64,000 nt of DNA from Nephrocerus scutellatus (Eukaryota; Arthropoda; Insecta; Diptera; Pipunculidae): contig OX352761.1 in NCBI GenBank assembly GCA_947095585.1, forward strand, positions 35,617,777 through 35,681,776, in the 5' to 3' direction. The notes beneath the pieces are model-generated. The model was given only the letters and a program-made list of their open reading frames with translations, did not search any database and was not told the origin of the DNA. Shown here in pieces: positions 51,180-62,712 of the stretch. Made by a program: the position numbers and the translations under genes. Each line of letters begins with the position of its first letter. The first letter of the stretch is position 1.

Positions 51180-52330
51180 CCTTAATAAAATTATGTTTGC
51201 ACTAGATACGAAACTGACCACCAAACAAGGTAGATGCTTTATGTGATTCCTTGGAATAATATTAATAGCTGCGTTTTCCATTAGAAAACTGTTCTGTGTA
51301 CATATGAATCTTAACTCACACACTATAAGTTATCAAACTAGACAAATATATTAATTAGAAGAAGTTGGAGTAAGAGGTTCAGCACGATAAATCATTACAA
51401 GTTACTTTTCAAATAGAAAAATTCGGGTAAAAGTAAATAATACTTATAGTAGTTCACTAAAAATATGTGCTGGTGTTCCTTAAGGATACATATTGGGACT
51501 TTTTTTTATCTGCTGTTTATTAACAACTAAAAGGAGATTACACGATCTTTGCTGATGACACAAGCATTATGTAGCATGGTGAAAATAAAGAAAAATTCCA
51601 GAGAATTATAAATGATGATCTTAAATTTTCTATAAATGTATAAAGGGCAATACTCTATCTTTAAATGTAGAAAAAACATGTTACCTACAAGTTAAACAAC
51701 GTGGGAAATGTGATATAAATATAACATTTCATAAATATTTAGTTAGACGAACAACTCCAGCCAAATACCTTGGTAAGATTTTAGATGAAAAACTCTGTTG
51801 GGATGAACATATCACATCACATGTGCTAACATAATACTAGGAGCAATCCTGTTCAAACTAAGCAGCCAAATTGATGGTTTTTCATTCATTCATAATGTCA
51901 CTGGTTAGATACAACCTTCCAATCTGGTTAAATGCAACTATAGCACCATCAAGAGATGCTCTACCCTTATGAACAGGGCCCTAAAAATATTATAAAGAAT
52001 GCCATTCAGGACACCACAAGAATTCTTAACCTAAACGAATGTATAAAAATTTAAAAGGCTAAACTTATATATAAAATAAAAAATACTCTTAAAAACGAAT
52101 TCAAAGCTTACTACATCTGATGATGTACCCAAATGTTATATAAGGGGCAGAAATAACTTTCGAGAAAGTAGATTGATAACAAATCAGCTAACAGGCAGTG
52201 TCCTCATTTCAAGCATAAGGGTCTTAAATTCACTACCAGACTACATGAAATCATCAAGCTGTTTATCAATATACATTTAGCCTAAGATAAAAAAGAAAAA
52301 ATAAACCCAATTATTCAAACTGAATTTCAA
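51180..52330 (+). pseudogene. CR1/Jockey-like LINE-D, decayed RT
   Basis: Reads SYFSNRKIRVKVNNTYSS and ICAGVP*GYILG near 51395-51500 (GVPQGSILG with a stop), then TIFADDTSIM near 51545-51575 (intact FADD). It continues TTPAKYLGKILDEKLCWDEH near 51745-51810 and SLVRYNLPIWLNA near 51900-51935, the usual order after the palm. It differs from Jockey-A, B and C. Many frameshifts. Confidence 0.7.
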
Positions 52331-52384
52331 CAAAAAGAAATGCAATGCAATGCCTTCATTAAAGGAATTGACACAATCGTGTGC

Positions 52385-54430
52385 GCCAAAGGTGGCTATA
52401 TCGAGCAGTTGGGTTCGCCATTGAGGCTTAACAACACCACAAGAAAGGGAAGTATAGTTATTTGCTGATTTTAAAAATCTAACTCAGCTTGTGAATGAAC
52501 CCACTAGAATTCCAGACATTTTAAGTCATAACGCTAATACCCTTGACTTGTTTCTTACCTCTCATCCTAACAAATACACGGTCAGTGTATCTTAACCTAT
52601 AGGCTCTTCAGACCATCGTGTAGTATCAGCAATTTATCGTTGTCGAACCACGCAGTTAAAGAAAAAACCCCTTAATGAAAAGAATGGTTTCACGAGATAG
52701 CCGACTGGGTTGGCCCTAACAATTTCTTTAGGAATATTAACTGGCAACTTAATGCCAATAGTGGTGTGGATGCTATATCTGATACGACCACATACGTAAT
52801 CCAGGAAGGTATGAGACAATTTATCACTTCCAGGACTAAGTGTATTAAACCGAAGGAAAATGCTTGGTATGACTTAAGCTGCAAAGAGGCTACTAGTAAC
52901 CGTGGAGTATGCTTTCGGTTATATAAAGGAAACCCCACTGTGTCATACACAATGAGATTCCAACTGTCTGATCTATAGACAAGGCCAATCTACTTGCTTC
53001 ACATTTCGCGGCTGGCTCCACGCTACCAGATAGCGCTTTGTCGCCACCGGTACTTGCAAGAGTCGAATCCTCTATGGGAAAGATTCACTTTCGTACTCGT
53101 CAAGGCCTTATGGTATTCCCGCTATAGTTTTGACGTTGGCATTGCCACTGCGCAATCGCGCTAGCATCCAGATGTCTAAAGTCAAGAAAACGCTGAACAA
53201 TTGTAAGCTTAAGTAATACCTTGAATAACGTGAAATCCTTAGCGACCAGCAGTACGGTTTTCGTGGGCAACGTTCTACAGGTGACCTGATGGCTTATCTT
53301 ACTGAAAAGTGGAACTAGTCTTTTCACAAATTTGGTGAAAGCAAAGTTGTTGCATTCGATATTTCCAAGGTATTTGACGGAGTATGGCATCAAGCTCTTT
53401 TGTCGAAAATGAATGCCTATGTAATTGATAAGGCCCTGCTCGATTGGACTAGTAACTACCTTTCTGACTGGTCAATCCAGGTCCTATTGGGCGGTTTCAA
53501 ATCCAATGTTCACCGTTTTCTGTTCACTGTTTTGTCTCCGACACTTTTTCTGATTTTCATTAATGATCTCCTATCCGCCATTACTAATTTAATGCATTCT
53601 TTCGCTGACGACAGAACTTTTAGCTTTTCATATGATTTCACGCTATCCGCCACTTCTAATTCAATCCATTCTTTCGCTGACGACAGAACTCTTAGCTTTT
53701 CATATGATTTCACACTTTCTGCACGCCCCTCTTCGTCGCAAGTGGAACTTGAACAGCAACTGACCTTGACAGCATAGCAAGGTGGGTACTGCATAATAGA
53801 ATTGAATTAAACGCTTCCAAAACTCAGTGCTGTCTTCTGTCGTCCAAGCGTAATTTAAACCCCTAACCTTTAGCCATGAATGGATCTTGCATCGAAGAAA
53901 CTGAAAAACCCCCAAATCTCGGCATGTGCGTCAACAACAAGCTTCGTTGAAACGACCACATATTTGCCATCGCCAAGAATTCTACGAAATGTTTAGGTTT
54001 CATAAAACGGTGCAAGATGTACTTCACTCCTTCATATCTGGCTACTATTTACTAAACTTGAATACAACTGTATTGACTGGGCAGGTGCCCCAAATACCAC
54101 TTTGCATCTACTAGACAGAATTCATAAAAACTCATTGGTGACGTAAATATCGCGAAAACAACAGAATCGCTTAAAACATCGTAGGAATGTTTCCTGCTTC
54201 CCACTGTTTTATCGTTTTCCATACAGGCGGTGTTCAAAAAAAAAATATCCAGATGCATCCCACTTATTATTGAACACATCCGGAATACCCATGCCTAAAC
54301 TAACGGACGTACCAACCAATTCAGAGATTCCTTCTTTAGTCGCACTATAGTTATGTGGAATGAATTGCTCGATTCTGTGTTTCCGCATTTATATGATCTT
54401 CAGTCAATTAGACACGTTTTTTTCCAGATT
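52385..54430 (+). pseudogene. Jockey-A LINE, third long copy with duplicated FADD block
   Basis: 5'-truncated in the endonuclease (FADFKNLTQLVNEPTRIPDI, NANTLDLFLTSHPN), then the linker (CKEATSNRGVCFRLYKGNP). The RT has QYGFRGQRSTGDLMAYL and VVAFDISKVFDGVWHQALL (Asp kept, KAFDRV altered). VLSPTLFLIFINDLLS is followed by a 72-bp in-frame tandem duplication carrying SFADD twice (53571-53714). The tail is recognisable to about 54380 in broken frames. Inactive. Confidence 0.85.
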
Positions 54431-54559
54431 AACCAGGTTATTAACCAGTTTGATTATCGTTTAGTTTTAAAGAAACTGAGAATGTGTCATGAGTAGACAA
54501 GTTTATTTTAGATTATGCTGAAAAATCGAAGAACAAGGGACAAGAGCTAATAAACAAAT
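54431..54559. other. Short unassigned spacer
   Basis: AT-rich sequence between Jockey-A and the hAT-like fragment, with no feature. Confidence 0.5.
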
Positions 54560-54574
54560 ATAACGAACGACGAA

Positions 54575-55012
54575 AAACTGTTGCAATATAACTGCTTAGA
54601 AACATATGCTGGTTTTAAAATAAAACTAGTTAAGGTTGTTTGATCTAGCCTTTGATTGAGAGCTTGTGGACCGTATGTGATTTGGATTACATTTTCTTGA
54701 GATGGACCCGTATTTTCCTCAGTTCCTTGCTGGAGCCAAGAAGATGATGGAGCATTTGCATCCAAATAATTTATTGATGAAGTCGGATGGGTTACGGTTG
54801 CTGTTCTCTCGCTTGACTCGTCTTGCTGCTACTATGCTTCAACTTGCCGGCTTTTTGGAAGCGCTGTATAATGCCCCTGTAACCGTAGGATGCCTCCTGT
54901 CTTTTTAAGTTTGTAATGGCTCCCCCTTTATAGGATAGCTCACTTTTATACAGGTCAATTCAATTTCAGTAATATGTAGCCAATTTTTACTACGCTTACG
55001 CGACAAATCCAT
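54575..55012 (-). pseudogene. hAT-type transposase N-terminus with BED zinc finger
   Basis: The ATG at 55012 opens MDLSRKRSKNWLHITEIE, the start of a BED finger (aromatic W-x-H/F). After a frameshift it reads SYKGGAITNLKR, with the LKRH-x-HPTV end degraded. It continues in a third frame as DESSERTATVTHPTSS, ALNQRLDQTTLTSFILKP. The latter resembles the 'QxxLxxFhxKPhS' region that follows the BED finger in zBED/hAT transposases. The two zinc-binding Cys are not clearly kept. It breaks off near 54580, so only the N-terminus is here. Confidence 0.5.
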
Positions 55013-55890
55013 TTTATATTATATTATGGTAAATTGTTAAAAATTTGCATAGGTAAAAACTTAGTTATAGTTATATTTAAAATTTAAATGAAAATTTAAA
55101 AACTAACAGACACCTATGATTAGCTTTAAACTATCTGACAGGATTTAGAGCTATACACTTTTTTACGAGCTGTCACTTTACTATTCAAATGCTGAATGAC
55201 TAATTTTGTTCAATGGGGCTGTTCCGAACAGTTCAGAGCAGAAACATATCAGGTTTTCGCGTTCAATGAAAAAAATTTCTGTCTGAGACTGTTCTACTTT
55301 GTGTTCAATGACTCTGCTCTGGACAGCTTTTCTGCACCTACTCTTCAGGTAGAAAGGATTTGTGAGAAATGTCAAAATCACCTGTAATTGCAAATTGCAT
55401 GCTTTCTACTTGGCGTTGCTGGAACTTGTATCACTTGACATTCTATCACTTGACATATGGCTGTAATTTTCTGTTCTAACTTGATCTGACATAAATCACA
55501 AATTTGTGCTGTTCTGTTCTGCCTTTTTTCTCATTGAACAAAATTACTGATTTCGTATTCGACCTTGCTTTGGACTAATAGCAAGTTATTCAGTGACCGC
55601 AAAATATTAAAATCGAGTGATTGCCTGTAATTTCCTGTTTTAATTCATAATTGACTATTGGCAATAATTAAGAATTTTCGGGATTTCCCTGTTTTCAGTA
55701 TATCACTAAACAGTTTATCCAGATCTTTTTATATTCATAAATTGACATTTGACTGCAATATCATCTGTAGACGATATATCCCTTAACATTTTCAGCAAGT
55801 GTTTAATACACCAAACACATAAAACGATTTCTTTGCAATAAATTATAAATTCCAGTTTGGTTGCAGTATTTATTTTGAACACCTAAATAT
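55013..55890. other. No recognised feature
   Basis: AT-rich. Overlapping frames on both strands at 55181-55393 look like chance. 'ctgttc' words recur at 55200-55530 without a clear period. Confidence 0.4.
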
Positions 55891-56040
55891 TTATTTTGAA
55901 AAAGTTTCTTTTAATTTTGAAAAAGCATCGTATGGATTTGAAAAAGAGTTTGGTTTGGTTTGGAAAAAGTTTTATTTGTTTTTCAAAAGGTTTCGTTTGC
56001 TTTTGAAAAAGTTTGCATTGAACTTTAAATGGTTTGATTT
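55891..56040. repeat. Degenerate minisatellite, about 24-bp unit
   Basis: The phrase 'ttttgaaaaagtttcgtttg' recurs with variation about six times. The minus strand therefore encodes a KLF/KPF-rich repeat peptide (to 56101), which is taken as a by-product. Confidence 0.6.
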
Positions 56041-56384
56041 GAAATTGAATTCCTATAACACATACAGCCAAAACTAAACAACCGATCGAAATAATCTGCA
56101 CATAAAATTATATATACCTACAATACATAAAAAATACCAAGCTAGTTTTAAATAACATTTAAAAATTTTTCGCCATGTACATAATTGCGAATCGTAAGTG
56201 ATATAATAAGAGAACTCTTGTAAGTCAAATTTCATGTTCAATTGTTATTCTATGTAGCAACCCTTCTTTTTCCCACTCATAAAAAATCATACCATGGTTA
56301 GTTTGACAGTCGATATTGGTTAGTTCACGAACAAAGCACATAAGTACGAGACGAAGGAAATGAAGCAATGAGCAAAGTCGTTCC

Positions 56385-57515
56385 TTTTTAACCTGTTCTT
56401 TGCGAACCAGTTCAGTGAACGAATGAGCAAGTCGTTCCTTTTGACGTGACAACGTCTCACTACAAGGTTTAAGGGGTACGTGTTCAAAAAGTCGAATGTT
56501 AAATGTTACGTTTTTAACAGATGTTAAGTTACGTTTTTTAATATCCAATGGGATTTGGTCATGAGGAACTAGAATTTTTTGAACTAAGCAATTTCTCAAT
56601 CGATTCGTATGAAATTCGGTATTAGGACTAAGATGCAACTAAAAGACTTGTTCCTATGGTAATTCTTGGATCTGGCCAATGGGGTCTGTAATTTTGTGGA
56701 CTAAGCAATTTCTCAATCGATTCGTATGAAAATCGGTATGTAGGACTAAGATACACCATAAGACTTGTTCCTATGGAAATTCTGGGATAGGGCCAATAGG
56801 GTCTGGAATTTGGTGGACCAAGCAATTCCTTAAGCGATTCGTATAAAATTAGGTATGTGGGATTAAGATGCGACTATTAGACTTCTTCCTATGGAAATTC
56901 TGGAATATTCTCACTATGGTCTGGAATTTCTGGAACAAAGCAATTTCTCAAGCGATTCGCATGAAATTAGGAATGTAGGACTAAGATGCGACTATAGGAT
57001 TTCTTCCTATGGAAATTCTGGAATATGATCATTATGGTCTGGAATTTCTGGAACAAATCAATTTCTCAAGTGATTCGCATGAAATTAGGAATGTAGGACT
57101 AAGATGCGACTATAAGATTTCTTCCTATGGAAATTCTGGAATATGACCATTATGGTCTGGAATTTCTGGAACAAAGCTATTTCTCAAGCGATTCGCATGA
57201 AATTCAGAATGTATGACTAAGATGTGACTATAAGATTTCTTCCTATGGAAATTCTGGAATATGATCATTATTGTCTGGAATTTCTGGAACAAAGCAATTT
57301 CTCATGAGATTCGCATAAAATTAGGAATGTAGGACTAAGATGCGACTATAAGATTTCTTCCTATGGAAATTCTGGAATATTGTCAATATGGTCTGGAATT
57401 TCTGGAACAAAGCCATTTCTCAAGCGATTCGCATGAAATTAGGAATGTAGGACTAATATGTGACTATAAGACTTGTTCCTATGGAAATTCTGGGATCTGG
57501 CCAATAACTACTCAG
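56385..57515 (+). repeat. Satellite-like element Y, array 3 with end module
   Basis: The end module (gaaccagttcagtgaacgaa, cctttTGACGTGACAACGTCTCA, ggtttaaggggtacgtgttc) at 56405-56500 is followed by about eight units of 117-120 bp (landmark 'caatttctca' at 56588, 56706, 56941 and on). The last unit ends at about 57510. The inner units form a subfamily with 'gatttcttcctatggaaatt' in place of 'gacttgttcctatgg', suggesting local amplification. Confidence 0.85.
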
Positions 57516-59571
57516 TACTCACTACTTTTCTAATTTTTTAATTTAAAACTACTCAAATTTTTTATGAGTTGAAACCAAAAGCGGCAATACTGTGTTTGGG
57601 CAGTAATATGCAATATGCAGCAACTTCACATTTAGTGGTTATGAACATTAAAATTCGCTTATAAATAATTTATATATAATGTGATGTAATGATGATGTAT
57701 TTGATGAGCTACGGTGCAAGTCGAAGGACTTGTATTTAGTATAGAAATTTTTTTAATATATCCGTCCGTGTTTATGTCCCACAGACAACAAGATCTTTCT
57801 TTGTGTTCTTTTCTTTCGTCCCGGACAGACCCTCAAAACCCACGGCCATGTCTTCGACACAGCCTACCCTGCTCTTTTTAACCCGTTCTTTTGCGAACCA
57901 GTTCAGCGAACGAATGAGCAAGTCGTTCCTTTTTAACCTGATATTTTTTTGCGAACCAGTTCGGTCATTTCGATCTTTTGAGTGATCAGGTTAAAAAGAT
58001 TTGTTTAGATCTATTTCGCCCATCACAACTCTCCATTATAACTTGAAAATAATGTTGGGCTAATTGAAAATTTCTCGAGTTCTTTGGAAAATTTGCAACA
58101 AAGAAGCAAAACGTTTTATTATCTAATTTCTAATATACTCTCCTTTTTGATGTAGCGAGTATACTGGCAAAACATATTACATAGACAGGAAGTATTGCGG
58201 TCCTAAAAAATAGCACATGTATCATATCTTAAAATAGAAATATTCAAAATAAAGATTAAAGCTCAACAACTGCAGTTTCTTAAAGATCGCAGAAAACAAA
58301 AACACGAAAAATATTGATTGATTTCTTTGCTCGAAAGATGCTGATAAAATTGTACAAATGACATGATTCATTACGTCGATTAACTGGTTTAAGAAGCGGT
58401 TGACAAAACATAAATCAAATTAATTGCAGTAGTCGCTTTCTGCCTACATATGAAAAGATAACAATGTATGACATCATTGTGGTTTGTTTAAAACGTTTAT
58501 CATAAAAATTTAATTTATTCGTATGTAGGGAGAAGAATCATTCAGAAATTAGCAACTAAATTTGTTTAACACTATTTTCCTTTATAATTACATTCAGAAA
58601 AGGCTAACGTTGACATATAAATTTTAAGGTTATTTACTGATTTAATTAATATTCTTGTATTTTAATACTATTTCTATTAACTTACATTTTATATTCATTA
58701 TTCTTTCGGCTATAATTGTGCAGCCTTTCTTCAGTGTGTACTTTTGTCCTTGCGCCAAATCTATGTTCACGCGCACACCCTTTGCAATTATGAAGTGAAA
58801 ATCTAAATAGATCCAAATTAAGTCTCACGCAATTTCTTACAACTGCGCCCCACGACAGCTTTCTTGATTTCTTTTAATGAGTTTACACGTTTTTATAGGC
58901 CGTTGCTACGCCCACGAGTACTATGGTTTTTTCTCCCAATTGATAACAAATTCCTCAACACAAAATTGACTGCACACCACACCGTTTGCAATCATAATTT
59001 TTCCAGTTGAAGTTTTTCTTAGGTGAAGTCGATTTAAAATGTGTACTTAAGTTTAAAATAATTTTGCTGACAAAATTTACGTGTTAATTTTCTGATCCGA
59101 TAAGAAACGCAAAAATATTTTTTTTAATGAATTCCTATAAGCTTATACACATTCGACAATGAGCAGGAAAAAACGAAAAAAAGAAGTCACAAAAAGGAAA
59201 AAAAAAGTGCAATAAACAGAGTTTGTTTAAACGATTTCAATTATTATTTAAACAATCTTTCCTACGTATTTAGATTTATTCGCAAAAATTTAATTTGTGT
59301 ATATTTTCACTAAACACCACCTATATTATCGAGAACAAATCTTCATACACCCAATCACGAAAACGCCATTTTACTTTTTGTTTGACATGATATATGAGAA
59401 TTATTTATGGTGAAATGCTAATTTTATAACAGTATTAGAACATATATATTGAAAGGAATTCAATTTAAAATTCAATCATTTAAAAACAGCAAAAATAATG
59501 CCTAAAACACAAACACGCTTCTGCTTCGGCTTCTCTACGTTACGATGCAGCCGCTTTGAATGTGCTTTGAG
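57516..59571. other. AT-rich region with a short repeated module, no genes
   Basis: At 57890-57990 the Y-associated phrase gcgaaccagttcagcgaacg occurs twice (second copy partial). It is followed by an inverted pair ctttttaacctgat / gatcaggttaaaaag. 59497-59570 repeats part of the MITE at 60251 (acacgcttctgcttcggctt). Otherwise no gene, RNA or repeat was recognised. Confidence 0.5.
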
Positions 59572-60169
59572 GCCCCATTTTATGAACGAAGATAGTTAAA
59601 ATAAAAAAAAATAAAGATTAATCTTTACTCTCGGATTTTTATTTTCGTCGATTCTATGAACGACGATAGATTATAAAAATTCATAACTTATTACAGGTTT
59701 TATTGCAGTTATACCGCAGTTTTTTGTACGAGTGGTAACAGTTTTTTGACGTTTACACTTATATAGTTTATACTAACATTTTATGTTGTGTGTATGATGA
59801 AAAATTTCGATATCACTATATTTTTATATTTTTTAACTATTTTGTACTTACTAATAATTATTTTTCTTTTTTTTTATTCCATTTTCAATTAATTTAAATT
59901 AGTTTAATTTATTAAATTATGATCAATTGATCTCTTCTCAATTCTAAATTCTCACTAATAAATATAATGTTTAAATTTTAAAACGTCAAAATTTATAATA
60001 ACAACAACACCTTTTTTTACCCTCTGATTTACCCACAAAAATCAGTAGATAAAACAGAGAGTAGAAAAAAATCTTCAGATTAATTTTATCATTTATCGTC
60101 GTTCATAAAATGCAAACGACGATTAATCCTCGGATTAATCATTTACTCGCGTTCATAAAATCGGGCCTA
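59572..60169. mobile_element. MITE 1, about 600 bp, copy 1
   Basis: Inverted ends AGGCCCCATTTTATGAACG (left) and CGTTCATAAAATCGGGCCT (right). Next to each end lie further inverted words around 'gattaatcttta' and 'atcctcggattaatca'. No transposase. The left 300 bp recur inverted at 61060-61368. Confidence 0.75.
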
Positions 60170-60250
60170 ATGCCTTTTCTCTATATGACATTTCTCAAAT
60201 AAGAGCCTTGCCACAGTAATCTGCTTTGAACTGTCAGGCAAAGCAAATGT

Positions 60251-60516
60251 TCAGCACTTTTGACTAGAGCTTCCGTTTGTAGCTTCGTTACGTGGCATTA
60301 CGTTTTTCTTTACGATTGCCAAACGAAGGCATAATGCCTGAAACACAATCACGCTTCTGCTTCAGCTTCGCTTGACGTTTACGAGTTCAGCCATACGATT
60401 TCAATGCTTCCTATCACAGTGCCGCTTCGGCTTCGACGTTTCGTTTGGCTATCGTAAAGAAAATCGTAATCCTACGTAACGAAGCTACAAACGGAAGCTC
60501 TAGTCAAAAGTGCTGA
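60251..60516. mobile_element. MITE 2, about 265 bp with TIRs of about 75 bp
   Basis: Left arm AGCACTTTTGACTAGAGC ... CTTTACGATTGCCAAACGAA (60254-60326) is the reverse complement of 60441-60514, apart from a few changes. The loop holds 'cacgcttctgcttcagcttc'. Non-coding. Confidence 0.8.
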
Positions 60517-61050
60517 AACTTTGTATGTGTGTATGTCCGGTATAGACTGCCCAACCCTTCAACCGATCGCGTTCTAACTTTGCATATGGGTTTTCTACCA
60601 TAAAAGGCACTTAATAGGCATATTTTGAAAGTGGTCAGACTCTTGGTTCAAGGGGTCACCATATTTTTTTTTATTGTTTTTACAAATTGCATGTTTTTAT
60701 GAATCAATCGCGTTCAAACTTTGCGTAGGAGTTTTATACCATAATGGGCACTAAATAGGCATATTTTGAAAGTGGTCAGACTCCTAGGTCAAGGGGTCAC
60801 CATACGAATTTTTTTTATTGTTTTTACAAATTGCATGTTTTAATGAATCAATCGCGTTCAAACTTTGCATAGGGGTTTTATACCATAATGAACACATAAT
60901 AGGCATATTTTGAAAGTGGTCAGACTCCTGAGTCAAAGGGTCTCCATAAGAATTTTTTTATTGTTTCTACAAATCGCATGTGTTTATGAACCATGCGCCG
61001 GAGACGATGGGTGGGTAATGAAGCCACGAGCAACGCCGGGCACTTCAGCT
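60517..61050 (+). mobile_element. Helitron-type 3' region with tandem units
   Basis: Three tandem units of about 125 bp (landmark 'aatcgcgttcaaactttgc', 'aggcatattttgaaagtggtcagactc', 'caaggggtcaccata'). They are followed by the terminus GAGCAACGCCGGGCACTTCAG CTAG then T (61047-61051). 'gcaacgccgggcacttcagctag' style ends are usual for insect Helitrons. No Rep/helicase is present, so it is non-autonomous or truncated. Confidence 0.7.
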
Positions 61051-61059
61051 AGTGGAATA

Positions 61060-61368
61060 TAAAAAAAAGAAAAATGAGTATTAGTAAGTACAAAATAGTT
61101 AAAAAATATAAAAACATAGTGATAACGAAATTTTTAATCATACACACAGCATAAAATGTTAGTATAAACTATATAAGTGTAAACGTCAAAAAAGTGTTAT
61201 CACTCATACAAAAAACTGCGGTATAACTGCAATAAAACCTGTAATAATTTACGAATTTTTATAATCTATCGCCGTTCATAGAATAGACGAAAAAAAAAAT
61301 CCGAGAGTAAAGATTAATCTTTACTATCGGATTTTATTTTATCTATCTTCGTTCATAAAATCGGGCCT
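61060..61368. mobile_element. MITE 1, copy 2 (inverted, partial)
   Basis: Reverse complement of 59572-59880, ending CGTTCATAAAATCGGGCCT at 61368. It begins right after the Helitron end, so the Helitron piece probably interrupts it. Confidence 0.75.
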
Positions 61369-61611
61369 ATATGCGTGGTTGACGACAGCTTGTATTACGT
61401 TTAGACACCATAGCTATATTGCTTTGGCAAAGCCAGCTTGGCTTACAAAAACAATCGCATAAGCATAAAACTGAAAGTCAATCCAAAAAACTTTTAGGAT
61501 TAAGAAACTGAAGCCATTATATAGTTATGGTGCTCAACAAAACGGTGTGTTTACGTACTTCTATACTACGTACACACCTATACTTAATATTGCGTGTTTT
61601 GAACACAAATT

Positions 61612-62445
61612 ATACCAATAACCATAAAAATTAAAATTTTTCGTGTAAGTTCTCTAATCGGGGATACATAATGTGTAGTTTGATAAAATCGGGTAAATTT
61701 TTTAAAATTTTTGTTAGGGAGCCTTCCGACATCGAGGCACGAGAACTTCCAAATTTTTACAAAAAGTGTTGTCCATCAGAGATACACATGCGTATAAAAT
61801 TTGAAGAAAATCGGATACTTTTTTTTATAAAATTTGTATGGGTGCCCCCCGCCAACGGGGCCCGATCACTGCCAAATACAGAAAGTGTTGTCGATCGGAG
61901 TAAACACGCGTAAAAAATTTGAAGAAAATCGGGTTTTAAGAAGTTGGTTAAAAATTTATCACAAGATTCTACCACCCAGCAAGCCCGCCAGCAACGGGTA
62001 CGCGAAGTTAATATAGAGAATTTAAAAAAAGTTTGTCCATTGGAGATACCCATGTGTTTCAAATTTAAAGAAAATCTGGCTAATTTTTAAAAAATTTATA
62101 TGGGCTACCATCGGGCCTCAGGGTCCGTTCACCCAAAAAGTTATGTCCCGAATTTTATACACATGTGTATAAAATTTAAAGAAAATCGGGTCAATTTTTA
62201 AAAATTATATGGAAGCCCCTCGGCCCTGGGGCCGTTCCATTTTTTTTTTCATAGGATTAAACATGTGTCTATAAAATATGATGAAAATCGGGTAATTTTT
62301 TTAAAGTTTTGTATGAGGCCTTTCGACACCGGGGCCCGATTACTCCAAAATTTTTACAAAAAGTGCTGTCGCTCGGAGATCCCATGCGTATAAAATTTGA
62401 AGAAAATTGGGTACTTCTTTTTATAAAATTTGTATGGCTTTCGTG
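61612..62445 (+). mobile_element. Element X, copy 13 (compound)
   Basis: Left end (AACCATAAAAATTAAAATTT, TCTCTAATCGGGG) at 61618, three units, tail and complete right end GAAGTTAATATAGAGAATTT at 62005-62024. More units follow directly (gtccattggagatacccatg onward) without a new left end. Either a second element is fused at the right end or recombination joined two arrays. Confidence 0.75.
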
Positions 62446-62711
62446 TTCATTATTTCGAGAAAATATTTGAGCTCGAGCGCAAAAAATATGACATTAGTAT
62501 CAGAGAAGTTGATCTCGTGGGACAATTTAAAGTAACGTTTATCTAAATATAGAAATGATTAGAAAATTGTTATTTTTTACATAAATTAAAGTCCATCCTG
62601 AATGGTCCACCGTAGTCGACATATATGATGTTTGATAGAACTAACTAGACACTACAGGTCTCAAAAAATTCTTAATTTTTTGGAGTGATGATTATGATGA
62701 AAAAAATGGTG
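62446..62711. other. Unassigned spacer
   Basis: AT-rich, no feature recognised. Confidence 0.5.
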
Positions 62712-62712
62712 T

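Noticed and set aside
54547..54908. Host gene exon on either strand
   Set aside because: The minus-strand blocks resemble the BED finger and following region of hAT transposases and contain frameshifts. The plus-strand frame is its shadow.
56225..56638. 137-codon minus-strand frame
   Set aside because: It spans the Y end module and first unit. There is no domain, and the corresponding frame is closed in array 2.
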